Of a DNA stretch of 64,000 nucleotides, positions 34,776 through 43,968 are shown piece by piece. The stretch lies in NCBI GenBank assembly GCA_049889095.1, contig JBLJFK010000005.1. One strand, written 5' to 3'. The notes beneath the pieces were generated by a model, which ran no database searches, was not told where the DNA came from, and saw only the letters and a program-made list of their open reading frames with translations. Position 1 is the first letter of the stretch. The number at the start of each line of letters is the position of its first letter. A program made the position numbers and the translations under genes. The stretch comes from Ewingella sp049889095. Lineage in GTDB: Bacteria > Pseudomonadota > Gammaproteobacteria > Enterobacterales > Enterobacteriaceae.

Positions 34776-36797
34776 TTATGAAGAAACCGGCACCAGTGAG
34801 CCCTGACGGTACTGCAGCCATGGCAACTTACGATGGATAACGCAGTTCTCGTTGGCGCTGAGTTGACCGGTCTTCCCGGAAACCTGGAAGCCGGGTATTT
34901 GACGCATTTGTGAGAAGTGATTAGCCAGATCCCATGCATCAATTCCCATGGCGTAGAGACGAACCAGCGAATAGTCATTTTTAAACTGACTGGTGGCCTG
35001 CTGCATCAATACCGGATTGTTACCTGCCAGCAGAGGAATATCGCTGAACTGTACGCCTTCCATTTCCAGTCGGTAGTCGGGACCGGCACCCGCCTGATAG
35101 CTGCGTGAGCTGGCATAAACAGCGGGCTTATTACGGCCACTGACCGCCAGATCAATCATCGGCTTAATCAGCGTGAGCTCATCCTGCGTTGCGACGATAT
35201 ACACCGAATCAATATTGCCGGAGACGCCACCGCTGGTGGCCTGCACAATTTGACTATCGCTTGGTGGTGCCGGAATGGTTATCCCGCCAATGGTCACACC
35301 TTGCTGGGCCGGAGCGGCGGTTTGCGCGCTGCTGGACACCGGTGTACCCGTCAGTCGGATACCGCTGCGAATGGTCGATTTAAGTTCAGAATAGGAACCA
35401 AGACCCTGTTTCAAAACCGTCTGGCCACCCTGTTTTTGCCATTCATCGGCAAAGGCTTGTGCGATACGGTCACCGAAGCTGCCGCGAGGCACCAGGAGTA
35501 ATGGCATCTGACGATGCTGCGCCCACATGTGGCGTGCTGCATCTTGTGCTTCATCTTCCGGCGAGAGCGCAAAGTAACAGATATTGGGACTGCTTTTCTC
35601 TGTTTCTGGCTGATTCAGTGCTAAAACGTTCAACGGTGTCTGGGTTGAGCCGAGTTCAGTCACCTTATCTTTCAGTAGCGGGCCGACAACGATGGTTGCG
35701 CCATCTTGCTGTGCCTGAGCCAACAAGACCTGCAATGGTTGATTGCTGGTGTCATAAACTTTCACCTGCGCATTGACTGGCGTTGCGCTGACCGTGGGAA
35801 CCGCCGCAGCCGCCGTTGGCGTACCCTGCGCTGTAGTGGTGTCCGGAGCCGATGGGCTAACGGTTGCATTCGGATCGGTCTGCGGCGCGGCGGTGTTCGG
35901 ATCAACCGGTGCCTGTTGTGGTGCTGGCTGGCTTGGTAAGCCGTTCATAGCCGCATTAAAGCCTTGCTGAATAGCGTTACCGTAAACCTGCGCCGCACCG
36001 CTCATCGGCAGGAACAGGGCGATTTTCTCGGTAGAAGAAGGCTGGAAGTTGAGGACGCTGTTAAGTTGAGTCGGCAAGGTTTTGGCCGCCGGGTTAACCG
36101 GGTAACGGCGCTGCCAGTCTTTGATACCGGCTTTCAACAGATCGGGATCCTGCTTATTACTCTGCCAGACGCTGAGCAGATCCAACCAACCTTGCAACGT
36201 ATTTTCATTAGCATTGATAGTAATAGCGCTGAGATCCTGCTGCGTCATTTGCGTCAGCGCACTCCAGGTCGCATCGATATTGTCCTGATGCGGTTTACCC
36301 TGTAGCAAAGGTTCCTGAGCAATATACGCGCGCAGCAATTCGAGACTGGTGCGGCCTTGGCTGGCATCGATTTGTGTCTGATAGAAACGGGCTTTCTGGG
36401 CGTCATTTAAATTAGCCGGATCAAGCTTGCTTAGCGTAGTTGCCGCTGCCGGGTAGTTTTGCTGAGCTATCTGAACTTCGGCACTGACCAGTTGTTGCTC
36501 CTGAGCTTGTACCGCACTCAGATTTTGCGGCAATTGCGACAGCTGATTGGCAGCCTGAGGCACTTTCCCTTCGCGCAACAGGGCACGAACTGCAAGTAAT
36601 TGCCAGTCAGCCTTGGTATCATCACCGCTTTGCTGGGCTTGCTGCAGATAATAGTCTGAGCTGCCAGTTGCTTTGGCCTGAAGGGTTTCCTTCGGCGTTT
36701 GCGGAGCCTGGCTCGAACAACTGGCGAGAAGTATCGCCACAATAACGGCAGGGATTAAACGTCCCGTGCGGGTACGAAAAGTAGTTGAGGAAGGCAT
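34776..36797 (-). CDS. lpoA: Penicillin-binding protein activator lipoprotein LpoA
   Basis: 673 residues. The lipoprotein signal ends in LLASC. An N-terminal TPR-like domain (about residues 35-260) and a C-terminal periplasmic-binding-protein fold are separated by a Pro/Ala/Thr-rich linker (about residues 290-350). LpoA reaches from the outer membrane through peptidoglycan to activate the transpeptidase of PBP1a. LQGWLDLLSVWQ, CYFALSPEDEAQDAARH and the C-terminal LPWLQYRQGSLVP match the family. It is divergent from rsmI, as in E. coli. Confidence 0.97.
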   Translation of the reverse strand: MPSSTTFRTRTGRLIPAVIVAILLASCSSQAPQTPKETLQAKATGSSDYYLQQAQQSGDDTKADWQLLAVRALLREGKVPQAANQLSQLPQNLSAVQAQEQQLVSAEVQIAQQNYPAAATTLSKLDPANLNDAQKARFYQTQIDASQGRTSLELLRAYIAQEPLLQGKPHQDNIDATWSALTQMTQQDLSAITINANENTLQGWLDLLSVWQSNKQDPDLLKAGIKDWQRRYPVNPAAKTLPTQLNSVLNFQPSSTEKIALFLPMSGAAQVYGNAIQQGFNAAMNGLPSQPAPQQAPVDPNTAAPQTDPNATVSPSAPDTTTAQGTPTAAAAVPTVSATPVNAQVKVYDTSNQPLQVLLAQAQQDGATIVVGPLLKDKVTELGSTQTPLNVLALNQPETEKSSPNICYFALSPEDEAQDAARHMWAQHRQMPLLLVPRGSFGDRIAQAFADEWQKQGGQTVLKQGLGSYSELKSTIRSGIRLTGTPVSSSAQTAAPAQQGVTIGGITIPAPPSDSQIVQATSGGVSGNIDSVYIVATQDELTLIKPMIDLAVSGRNKPAVYASSRSYQAGAGPDYRLEMEGVQFSDIPLLAGNNPVLMQQATSQFKNDYSLVRLYAMGIDAWDLANHFSQMRQIPGFQVSGKTGQLSANENCVIHRKLPWLQYRQGSLVPVSS

Positions 36798-36859
36798 TCA
36801 GTTTCCAGTGATGTTTTTTTCAAGATGCTCAATATTAAATCGGCAATCCGGATGAAACA

Positions 36860-37729
36860 ATGAATCAACACGATCAAGCAGATATTTCTGCATCAACGCT
36901 GTACATCGTACCGACTCCGATCGGCAATTTAGGGGACATTACCCAACGTGCATTGGCCGTGCTGAACAGCGTCGATTTGATTGCGGCGGAGGATACTCGC
37001 CATACCGGATTACTGCTGCACCATTTTGGTATCAGCGCCAAAATGTACCCGTTGCATGACCATAATGAGCAGCAAAAAGCTGAGCATTTATTATCAAAAC
37101 TCCAGGAAGGTCAAAGTATTGCGCTGGTTTCGGATGCTGGGACACCGCTCATCAATGATCCTGGTTACCATCTGGTCCGTTGCTGCCGTGAAGCCGGTAT
37201 CCGCGTAGTGCCTTTACCCGGTGCTTGCGCAGCAATTACGGCGCTTTCGGCCGCGGGTTTGCCGTCAGATCGCTTCTGCTACGAAGGTTTTCTGCCGGCT
37301 AAAACTAAATCGCGAAAAGATACCTTTCAGGCGCTGATTGAAGAGCCTCGTACGCTAATTTTCTATGAATCTACACATCGTCTGCTCGACAGCCTGCAGG
37401 ATATGGTCGAAGTTTGGGGGCCAAATCGCTATGTTGTGCTGGCTCGCGAGTTGACCAAAACCTGGGAAAATATCCGTGGCGACGCGGTAGGCGCATTATT
37501 GGCCTGGGTGCTGGAAGATGAAACCCGCAAACGCGGCGAAATGGTACTGATTGTCGAAGGTCATAAAGTCGATACAGAAGCCTTGCCGGCGGAGGCTTTA
37601 AGAACGTTGGCTTTGCTGCAAAAAGAGTTGCCCCTGAAAAAAGCCGCTGCGCTGGCCGCTGAAATCCACAATGTGAAGAAGAATGCGTTGTATAAATACG
37701 CACTCGACCAGCAAGAGGGTGACAAGTAG
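36860..37729 (+). CDS. rsmI: 16S rRNA 2'-O-ribose C1402 methyltransferase RsmI
   Basis: 289 residues. It methylates the 2'-OH of C1402 in the 16S decoding centre using SAM; RsmH adds the base methyl to the same nucleotide. TP-methylase family motifs: TPIGNLGDITQRAL, AEDTRHTGLLL, LVSDAGTPLINDPG and PLPGACAAITAL. rnpB follows 25 bases after the stop on the same strand. Confidence 0.97.
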   Translation: MNQHDQADISASTLYIVPTPIGNLGDITQRALAVLNSVDLIAAEDTRHTGLLLHHFGISAKMYPLHDHNEQQKAEHLLSKLQEGQSIALVSDAGTPLINDPGYHLVRCCREAGIRVVPLPGACAAITALSAAGLPSDRFCYEGFLPAKTKSRKDTFQALIEEPRTLIFYESTHRLLDSLQDMVEVWGPNRYVVLARELTKTWENIRGDAVGALLAWVLEDETRKRGEMVLIVEGHKVDTEALPAEALRTLALLQKELPLKKAAALAAEIHNVKKNALYKYALDQQEGDK

Positions 37730-37754
37730 GGCGGAATACCCTATTATCCGCCGC

Positions 37755-38133
<379 letters not shown>

Positions 38134-38140
38134 ATAAAAG

Positions 38141-38175
38141 AAACCCCGTGCAGAGCAATCTGCGCGGGGTTTTGT
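38141..38175 (+). terminator. rnpB terminator, first copy
   Basis: ACCCCGTGCAGA pairs with TCTGCGCGGGGT (one T.G wobble) around GCAA, followed by TTTTGTCTTTT. It lies directly after the mature rnpB 3' end. Confidence 0.9.
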
Positions 38176-38192
38176 CTTTTCAGAAGCTTATA

Positions 38193-38303
38193 AGAGGAAT
38201 GACTGTCCACGACCCTTTTCACAAAAAGAAAGCGGCTTAACGATCAACTCCAACTATAAAAGAAACCCCGCGCAGAGCAATCTGTGCGGGGTTTTGTCTT
38301 TTC
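38193..38303 (+). repeat. Tandem duplicate of rnpB 3' tail and terminator
   Basis: The block 38084-38181 (AGAGGAATGACTGTCCACGA, then GGCTTAACGGTCAACTCCAA and the terminator) is repeated at 38193-38303. The copy is almost identical at both ends, but a stretch (CCTTTTCACAAAAAGAAAG) replaces the middle AGAACCC. The second terminator (38263-38295) has a base change that moves the wobble pair, so both hairpins remain stable. Similar repeats downstream of rnpB are known in E. coli. Confidence 0.85.
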
Positions 38304-38318
38304 TGCGGTGGTCTATTT

Positions 38319-39023
38319 TCAGACCGGCAGGTCAATCAGCAGTGCCCGTAACGGGGTGCTGGCGGTTATTGTGACGTGGGGTTCGAGGTGAATGAAAGCT
38401 CCATCACCGCACACCAGGCGCTGTGTATCCTGACTTTCCATTCCGAGGGCGTTGACCTGGCCGTGGATGGATTGCAAATACGCACGCGGTCCCCGGATCG
38501 GCAGGGTGATCTGTTCACCTGCCGGTAAATCCAGATGGTGGATCCACACTTGTTGGCGCAACTGCAGACTGCCATTTTTTCCGTCCGGCGATGCCAGCAA
38601 AAGATACGACGTGTTGCCTATTTTGATCCGTTGGACCAACGGATTCTCCTGCTCCGGGCAGGCATCAAGCCACAGTTGCATTCGGGTCAGCGGCTGCGTC
38701 AGGCTAAGGTTCAACTCGCTGTAACTGACATTGGACTGCGTAGACAGCAGCGTGGCCTCACCGGCCCTTACGCGAACGCTGTTGCCTTCGCTATCGCGAT
38801 ATTCGGCCTCACCCTGTAAGACCAGATTCAAAACATCTACGCGCGGGTAGGTGCGCGGCTGGAAGCTGGCACCCGGTGCCAGCACTTCCTGGTTTAGCAC
38901 CCGCAGCGAGGCATAACCCATCAGTTTCGGATCAAAATAGTGTCCGAATGAAAAGGTATAGCGCGCCTTCAGCCAACCAAAGTCAGCTGTGCCGCACTCT
39001 TCTGCTGTTCTGCTCTTAATCAT
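38319..39023 (-). CDS. yhaK: Pirin-family bicupin YhaK
   Basis: 234 residues, one more than E. coli YhaK. Pirin-like bicupin with RYTFSFGHYFDPK in the first cupin and AYLQSIHGQVNAL in the second. E. coli YhaK has been described as sensitive to reactive oxygen and lacking the usual metal-binding site of pirins; its biochemical role is open. Divergent from yhaJ (111-base gap), whose product may regulate it. Confidence 0.92.
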   Translation of the reverse strand: MIKSRTAEECGTADFGWLKARYTFSFGHYFDPKLMGYASLRVLNQEVLAPGASFQPRTYPRVDVLNLVLQGEAEYRDSEGNSVRVRAGEATLLSTQSNVSYSELNLSLTQPLTRMQLWLDACPEQENPLVQRIKIGNTSYLLLASPDGKNGSLQLRQQVWIHHLDLPAGEQITLPIRGPRAYLQSIHGQVNALGMESQDTQRLVCGDGAFIHLEPHVTITASTPLRALLIDLPV

Positions 39024-39134
39024 GGCGGTCTGGCTCAGTGAAAAAAATCGATAGATAAAGGGTAAGCGTCTGGACGCACGATTGTTAGCCAGTTAATCTG
39101 GTCGCCATATTCAAATTTCCTGACAGAGAATTCC

Positions 39135-40040
39135 ATGGCTAAGGATCGTGCACTAACACTTGAAGCATTACGAGTCATGGATGCCATTGATCGTCGTGGC
39201 AGTTTCGCCGCCGCGGCAGATGAGCTTGGCCGCGTGCCTTCGGCATTGAGCTACACCATGCAGAAGCTGGAAGATGAGCTCGACGTTGTGCTGTTTGACC
39301 GTTCAGGTCATCGGACAAAATTCACCAATGTTGGGCGTATGCTGCTGGAGCGCGGCCGTGTTCTGCTCGAAGCGGCTGACAAACTCACCGTCGATGCCGA
39401 AGCGCTGGCTCGTGGGTGGGAAACCCAGATCACTATCGTTTGCGAAGCGTTAGCACCAGCCACACAGCTTTTCCCACTGATCGAAAAACTGGCGCTGAAA
39501 GCCAATACGCAGGTATCGCTGATCACTGAAGTACTGGCGGGCGCATGGGAGCGTCTGGAACAAGGTCGGGCTGATATCGTGATTGCCCCGGATATGCATT
39601 TCCGCTCTTCGTCTGAAATCAACAGCCGTAAGCTCTATAAACTGGTGAGTATTTACGTTGCCGCGCCGGATCACCCTATTCATCTGGAGGCTGAACCTTT
39701 ATCTGAGGTTAGCCGGGTAAAATACCGTGGCATCGCCGTGGCGGACACAGCCCGCGAACGTCCCGTACTTACTGTACAGCTTCTCGACAAGCAACAACGT
39801 CTCACCGTCAGCACACTTGAAGAAAAACGCCAAGCGCTGCTGGCAGGGTTAGGCGTCGCGACCATGCCGTATCCGATGGTCGAGCAGGATATCGCTGAAG
39901 GCCGCCTGCGGGTGGTGAGTGCAGAGTACAAGCATGAATCGGATATTATTATGGCGTGGCGTCGGGACAGCATGGGCGAAGCGAAAGCCTGGTTCCTGCG
40001 TGAAATTGCTAAGTTACTGGTAACGCGTGAAGTGAAGTAA
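39135..40040 (+). CDS. yhaJ: LysR-family regulator YhaJ
   Basis: 301 residues. N-terminal winged HTH (LTLEALRVMDAIDRRGSFAA, about residues 1-65) and a LysR substrate-binding domain (about 90-295). E. coli YhaJ activates yqjF and has been linked to detection of nitroaromatic degradation products, and to virulence genes in pathogens. Its neighbours yhaK and yqjGF here are consistent with local regulation, which is inferred. Confidence 0.93.
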   Translation: MAKDRALTLEALRVMDAIDRRGSFAAAADELGRVPSALSYTMQKLEDELDVVLFDRSGHRTKFTNVGRMLLERGRVLLEAADKLTVDAEALARGWETQITIVCEALAPATQLFPLIEKLALKANTQVSLITEVLAGAWERLEQGRADIVIAPDMHFRSSSEINSRKLYKLVSIYVAAPDHPIHLEAEPLSEVSRVKYRGIAVADTARERPVLTVQLLDKQQRLTVSTLEEKRQALLAGLGVATMPYPMVEQDIAEGRLRVVSAEYKHESDIIMAWRRDSMGEAKAWFLREIAKLLVTREVK

Positions 40041-40077
40041 TTTTGTCTTAACTCACAAAGCCCATACCCGATTCCGG

Positions 40078-40103
40078 CCTTCCCCTTGTGAGAAAGGGGA
40101 AGG
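40078..40103. other. Perfect inverted repeat between yhaJ and yqjG
   Basis: CCTTCCCCTT (40078-40087) and AAGGGGAAGG (40094-40103) form a perfect 10-bp stem with a 6-base loop, 6 bases past the yqjG stop. There is no T run on either strand. It lies between convergent genes and may act as a transcript end stabiliser or weak terminator. Confidence 0.55.
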
Positions 40104-40109
40104 AGAAAA

Positions 40110-41093
40110 TCAAAAGCGTGTATCGCGGTTGTGTGGGGAATCTAAATCCTGTGCTGGTCCAGTTGAGATGATCCCATACGGATTAATGGTCGCGTGGCTG
40201 CGATAATAATGGTTGCGGATATGCGCGAAATCCACGGTTTCAGCAATGCCTGGCATTTGGTAAATATCACGCAGGAAGCCGTACAGATTAGGGTAATCAC
40301 TGATACGGTGACGGTCGCATTTGAAATGCGTAACGTAAACCGCATCAAATCTCACCAGCGTAGTCCACAGGCGTAAATCGGCTTCGGTCAGATGATCACC
40401 GGTCAGAAAACGCTGTTTCTCAAGAATGCCTTCAGCCTTATCCAACGCGGCAAACACGCCGTTCACTGCTTCGTCATAAGCTTGCTGGCTGGTGGCAAAG
40501 CCGGCCTTGTAGACACCGTTGTTAATCTGCGGATAAACCCACTCGTTTACGTCATCAATCACTGCACGCTGTTGCTGTGGGTAATAATCGCCTGCGCGTG
40601 CGCCCTGGGCATCAAACGCACTGTTAAACATGCGGATAATGTCTGCCGACTCATTGCTAACAATAGTCTGCTGCTGTTTGTCCCACAAAATAGGTACGGT
40701 CACACGGCCGGTGTAATCGTTCTGCGCCCGCAAATAGATCTCGTAGGCATAGTTCAGGTGATATAAGTCGTCGCCGGTGGCAGCAGGAAAATCAGTACCG
40801 AAGGTCCAGCCATTTTCAAGCATCAGTGGGTGCACCACCGATACGGGAATCATCTTCTCCAGCCCTTTCAGAGCACGCATCACCAGCGTGCGGTGCGCCC
40901 AGGGGCAGGCCAGCGAAACATACAGATGATAGCGGTCTTTCTCGGCGGCAAACCCGCCGACGCCGTGTTCGCCAGGCGCGCCATCAGGCGTTATCCAGTG
41001 ACGAAACTGTGCCGCTGAACGTTTGAAATGCCCGCCAGTAGACTTGGTGTCGTACCAGATGTTTTGCCAGATGCCGTCAACCAGTTGTCCCAT
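40110..41093 (-). CDS. yqjG: Glutathionyl-hydroquinone reductase YqjG
   Basis: 327 residues from the ATG at 41093 with GAAGG upstream; a TTG five codons earlier was rejected. Xi-class glutathione transferase that reduces glutathionyl-hydroquinones. Catalytic Cys63 in SLACPWAHRTL, GSH-binding NESADIIRMFN, and the conserved KCDRHRISDYPNLYGFLRDI are all seen. It pairs with yqjF 110 bases upstream on the same strand; both are quinone or aromatic-stress genes in E. coli. Confidence 0.96.
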   Translation of the reverse strand: MGQLVDGIWQNIWYDTKSTGGHFKRSAAQFRHWITPDGAPGEHGVGGFAAEKDRYHLYVSLACPWAHRTLVMRALKGLEKMIPVSVVHPLMLENGWTFGTDFPAATGDDLYHLNYAYEIYLRAQNDYTGRVTVPILWDKQQQTIVSNESADIIRMFNSAFDAQGARAGDYYPQQQRAVIDDVNEWVYPQINNGVYKAGFATSQQAYDEAVNGVFAALDKAEGILEKQRFLTGDHLTEADLRLWTTLVRFDAVYVTHFKCDRHRISDYPNLYGFLRDIYQMPGIAETVDFAHIRNHYYRSHATINPYGIISTGPAQDLDSPHNRDTRF

Positions 41094-41203
41094 GATGTGT
41101 ACCTTCAATTTTGGTGGTCTTTAGGAAATAAAAAAGGGCGAGGTGAATAATCACATCGCCCAAAATCTTATTCAGTATAGCAGTCGATTCCCGCTGCTGG
41201 TGT

Positions 41204-41596
41204 TTACCAGTTTTTCTTAATCAGGCGGTCGATGCTGAATGCCCCTGGGCCAGCGACGAACAGAGCCATGAATCCACCCGCGATAGACAAGTTTTTCATG
41301 AACATCATCTGGTTTATAGCGACGGCGAAATCAGTGTGGAAAATAAGCGCGGTCAGAATGGTAAACACGGCTGTGATGATCGCAGTAGTGCGGGTCAGGA
41401 AGCCGAACAAAATGGCCAGGCCGCCGCCGAATTCCAGCAAGATGGTCAGTGGCAAGAAGAAGCTAGGTACGCCCATCGATGTCATATAACCGGCAGTGGC
41501 AGTGTAACCGTTAATTTTCCCCCAGCCTGCTGCGATAAATAGAATCGGCATTAAAATACGCGCAATCAGCAGGACGGTGTTATTTACCTTGTTCAT
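41204..41596 (-). CDS. yqjF: DoxX-family inner-membrane protein YqjF
   Basis: 130 residues from the ATG at 41596 (GGAG 6 bases upstream), the E. coli length. Four membrane helices and the DoxX motif PILFIAAGWGKINGY and ILLEFGGGLAILFGF. The physiological role is unclear; in E. coli its promoter responds to YhaJ and 2,4-dinitrotoluene products. The frame is open for 83 more codons upstream, but that part is unlike any DoxX protein and runs through the terminator region. Confidence 0.94.
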   Translation of the reverse strand: MNKVNNTVLLIARILMPILFIAAGWGKINGYTATAGYMTSMGVPSFFLPLTILLEFGGGLAILFGFLTRTTAIITAVFTILTALIFHTDFAVAINQMMFMKNLSIAGGFMALFVAGPGAFSIDRLIKKNW

Positions 41597-41806
41597 CTTC
41601 GACTCCGGGAAAGTGTCGCCCAAATGGGCGAAAAAATAGTAACGGTACGTTTGGGTATTATCCCCATGCGTTACCGCAGTCAGGTTGATGGCGAGATAGT
41701 AAGTCGAAAGTTGTGACGTTGTTAGCAAGTAAAACTGTCTATTAACATCAAATAAATTGAACGGGTAGCAAGCGACACATTTAAACCTGAGAGCGTAAGA
41801 AAGGAA

Positions 41807-41840
41807 GAAGCCAGACTGAAGGAACAGCCTGGCTTCTTTT
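41807..41840. terminator. Terminator after the yqjDEK operon
   Basis: GAAGCCAG (41807-41814) pairs with CTGGCTTC (41829-41836) around a 14-base loop, with TTTTAT on the plus side and TTCCTTTCTT on the minus side. It separates yqjK from yqjF. Confidence 0.7.
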
Positions 41841-41902
41841 ATCAATTTTTTAAAAAGGGGAAAAATCGATTTTAAGTCTTTTTATTCAGTCGGTTATGAA
41901 AG

Positions 41903-42187
41903 TTAAGGCTTCATAAATTGACGGCGAAAAAGCTGTACTGTACCCCAGATGCCAAACGCGCGACGCGACCAGCGAACAACGCTGCTCGGGTGGCGAATGC
42001 CGTATATTGCCAACACGCTGGAGCCAAGCACCAAGTACTTCCGCATATCAATAAACTTTACCCAGCCGCGATCCACTTTCGCTATGGTTTCAAGCCACTC
42101 GAGACGCCCGCTGGCCAGTTCGGCACGTTGACGGTCGATCTTACGCAGCAGTTTTATCTTTTCGATAACGCGGTCAGGCGTGCTCAT
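41903..42187 (-). CDS. yqjK: YqjK-like family protein
   Basis: 94 residues, close to E. coli YqjK (99). Basic, with an N-terminal helical segment (RVIEKIKLLRKIDRQRAEL) and a short hydrophobic stretch (MRKYLVLGSSVLAIYGI) that may be a membrane segment. No defined function. It overlaps yqjE by 4 bases and is last in yqjD-yqjE-yqjK. Confidence 0.88.
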   Translation of the reverse strand: MSTPDRVIEKIKLLRKIDRQRAELASGRLEWLETIAKVDRGWVKFIDMRKYLVLGSSVLAIYGIRHPSSVVRWSRRAFGIWGTVQLFRRQFMKP

Positions 42188-42588
42188 TCGTCATCCTTTT
42201 CCAGCAATGCGCGGTCGGTATCGAGATGCTTGCGCGTCATGCTCAATAACGTTGAACGTTTCGCCTTAGCCAGCGTCCACACACCCAGAACCACCGCCAG
42301 GAATAACAGCACTCCGGTGGTGGTTCCCATTGCCATCAATCTGTAAGCCGGGTCGATTGCCCAGAACAGCACAACCAACAAACTCATCAAACCGAACGCT
42401 GTGAAAATAAGGGTGATGCCAGCCATGAGCAGAAGTTGGAAAATATTGGCCTTTTCCTCTTCCAGCTCAATGACTGCCAACCTGACACGCGTTTCAACAA
42501 TCCCCACCAGAATGGTGACGATGCGTTGAGCCGTGTCCAGGATCCCTTTGCCCGGTCCTTGTGGCGGCGCTTTTAAGTGTTCAGCCAT
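42184..42588 (-). CDS. yqjE: Phage holin family (DUF1469) inner-membrane protein YqjE
   Basis: 134 residues with two central membrane helices (LLLMAGITLIFTAFGLMSLLVVLFW and GVLLFLAVVLGVWTL) flanked by charged ends. Belongs to the YqjE/holin-3 superfamily. In E. coli it is expressed with yqjD in stationary phase under RpoS; the precise role is unknown. It starts 2 bases after yqjD. Confidence 0.92.
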   Translation of the reverse strand: MAEHLKAPPQGPGKGILDTAQRIVTILVGIVETRVRLAVIELEEEKANIFQLLLMAGITLIFTAFGLMSLLVVLFWAIDPAYRLMAMGTTTGVLLFLAVVLGVWTLAKAKRSTLLSMTRKHLDTDRALLEKDDE

Positions 42589-42590
42589 AA

Positions 42591-42896
42591 TTAGCGGCGA
42601 GCTAACAGGACGCCAATCACGACGCCGACTGCAGCACCAATACCAACGCCGGTCCAGGGTTTATCATGAACATAATCGTCAGCGCGGCCTGCGATTTCTT
42701 TTGAGTGATGTGCGAGTTTGTCGCCGGTATCACTCAGGCGTGAACGGGTATCTTTCAGCAGGCTTTCTGCTTTACCGCGCAACTTATCAAGTTCAGCTTT
42801 GGGTTTGTCAGTAGAAGTGTGAAGGACTTCTTCCAGCGTATCTGCCAATGATTTAAGTTCTGCGCGCAGATGCTCTGATGTGGTGTTATTAGCCAT
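42591..42896 (-). CDS. yqjD: ElaB/YqjD/YgaM-family membrane-anchored ribosome-binding protein YqjD
   Basis: 101 residues: a long amphipathic helix (LRAELKSLADTLEEVL) followed by the C-terminal glycine-rich membrane segment WTGVGIGAAVGVVIGVLLARR. E. coli YqjD attaches stationary-phase ribosomes to the inner membrane. First gene of yqjDEK. It links functionally to hpf in this window, since both act on idle ribosomes. Confidence 0.95.
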   Translation of the reverse strand: MANNTTSEHLRAELKSLADTLEEVLHTSTDKPKAELDKLRGKAESLLKDTRSRLSDTGDKLAHHSKEIAGRADDYVHDKPWTGVGIGAAVGVVIGVLLARR

Positions 42897-43054
42897 GTGT
42901 AATTCACTCCATACGTTAACTGATGCGAACTTTTAACATAGCGGATATCTGGCTGATCGCAACTATGAATAGGCGGATAACGATTCAGCAAGGGGTAAAA
43001 AACCCAAAAAAATCTGCTATGTACCGGTAAAAAATTTGTACTCACACAAAGGGT

Positions 43055-43432
43055 TTATTTGCCTTGTGCTTCTCGTAATTCAGACTGGGCCTGTTCGAGT
43101 TTTTTCTGTTTTTGGGCGATTTTATTATTATCACCCTTTGTCTGAGCTTCTTTCAGCTCATCTTTACGTTCCTGAACTTTTTGCTTTTTTTCGGCGACGT
43201 GGCGCGCATTATCAGCCTTCAGCCCTGCATCAGTACAATGCGCTTTGCTTTCGCTAAGGGCTTTCTGTAATCCGTTGATCTGATTTTTATTATTATGCTG
43301 GTAAGCATAATCAAGCTGAGTTTGAATTTCCTGCTGTTTAGTCACACAACTTTCGGGTTGCGGGGCAGCAAAAGCGGCGCTGGATAACACCAGAACAGGG
43401 AACGCGATAAGTGTGGATAAGCGCAATTTCAT
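43055..43432 (-). CDS. yqjC: DUF1090 periplasmic protein YqjC
   Basis: 125 residues. The signal peptide ends at LVLSSAAFA (cleavage near residue 22), followed by a small N-terminal region with two Cys and a long charged helix (KKQKVQERKDELKEAQTKG). Predicted periplasmic coiled coil of unknown function, expressed with the other yqj genes in stationary phase or stress in E. coli. Separated from yqjD by 158 bases. Confidence 0.92.
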   Translation of the reverse strand: MKLRLSTLIAFPVLVLSSAAFAAPQPESCVTKQQEIQTQLDYAYQHNNKNQINGLQKALSESKAHCTDAGLKADNARHVAEKKQKVQERKDELKEAQTKGDNNKIAQKQKKLEQAQSELREAQGK

Positions 43433-43581
43433 TGTGGTCTTCCTTAGTCATTATGAAACGCGGTGGCGTTTCTTCCATAAAGCGCCTTGCGTGACGCATA
43501 CAATTTTTGAATATTTCAGATGAAATTATAACAGCTAATATTAGAAGCGCTTAAGGGAGGATTCCGAAAGGGTGTAGGGTG

Positions 43582-43968
43582 TTAACCCAGCTTCAGCTGA
43601 TCGCTGGGGATTTTTTGCCGCCAAAGATGTTGCTTTGGTGGCTCACAACGTTTGATTGAGAAGCCCATGGGTAAAATGTCCAGCAAGGCTTGCTCTGCCA
43701 GAATGCGCTGCTCGCTGGAATCCAGCGCCACAATCAGACCATCTTCTACCGGCGTAATACTTTGAATGCGGATACCGCGCAGATTAAGACTCTGGTAGAC
43801 ATAAAAACCATCCGGCATGGTCACGCCCGCACGGGCAGGGCTTATTTGTAAGGCATTACTCGAAGAGGGCATGCGTGAGAAAGCGAAGCCTACGATCGTT
43901 GCAACCAGTAGTAGAATCAGCAATGCGACTGGCCACACTATTGAGCGTTTTATCGATATGATTCTCAC
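43582..43968 (-). CDS. mzrA: EnvZ/OmpR modulator MzrA
   Basis: 128 residues. One N-terminal membrane helix (VWPVALLILLLVATIVGFAF) and a periplasmic domain with VYQSLNLRGIRIQSITPV. MzrA binds EnvZ and links the Cpx response to OmpR-controlled genes. Translation is coupled to yqjA by a 4-base overlap, the conserved yqjA-mzrA pairing. Confidence 0.94.
   Translation of the reverse strand: MRIISIKRSIVWPVALLILLLVATIVGFAFSRMPSSSNALQISPARAGVTMPDGFYVYQSLNLRGIRIQSITPVEDGLIVALDSSEQRILAEQALLDILPMGFSIKRCEPPKQHLWRQKIPSDQLKLG

Noticed and set aside
41597..41845. 83-codon N-terminal extension of yqjF
   Set aside because: The family protein is 130 residues and begins at 41596 with a good Shine-Dalgarno; the extension runs through the terminator hairpin at 41807-41840.
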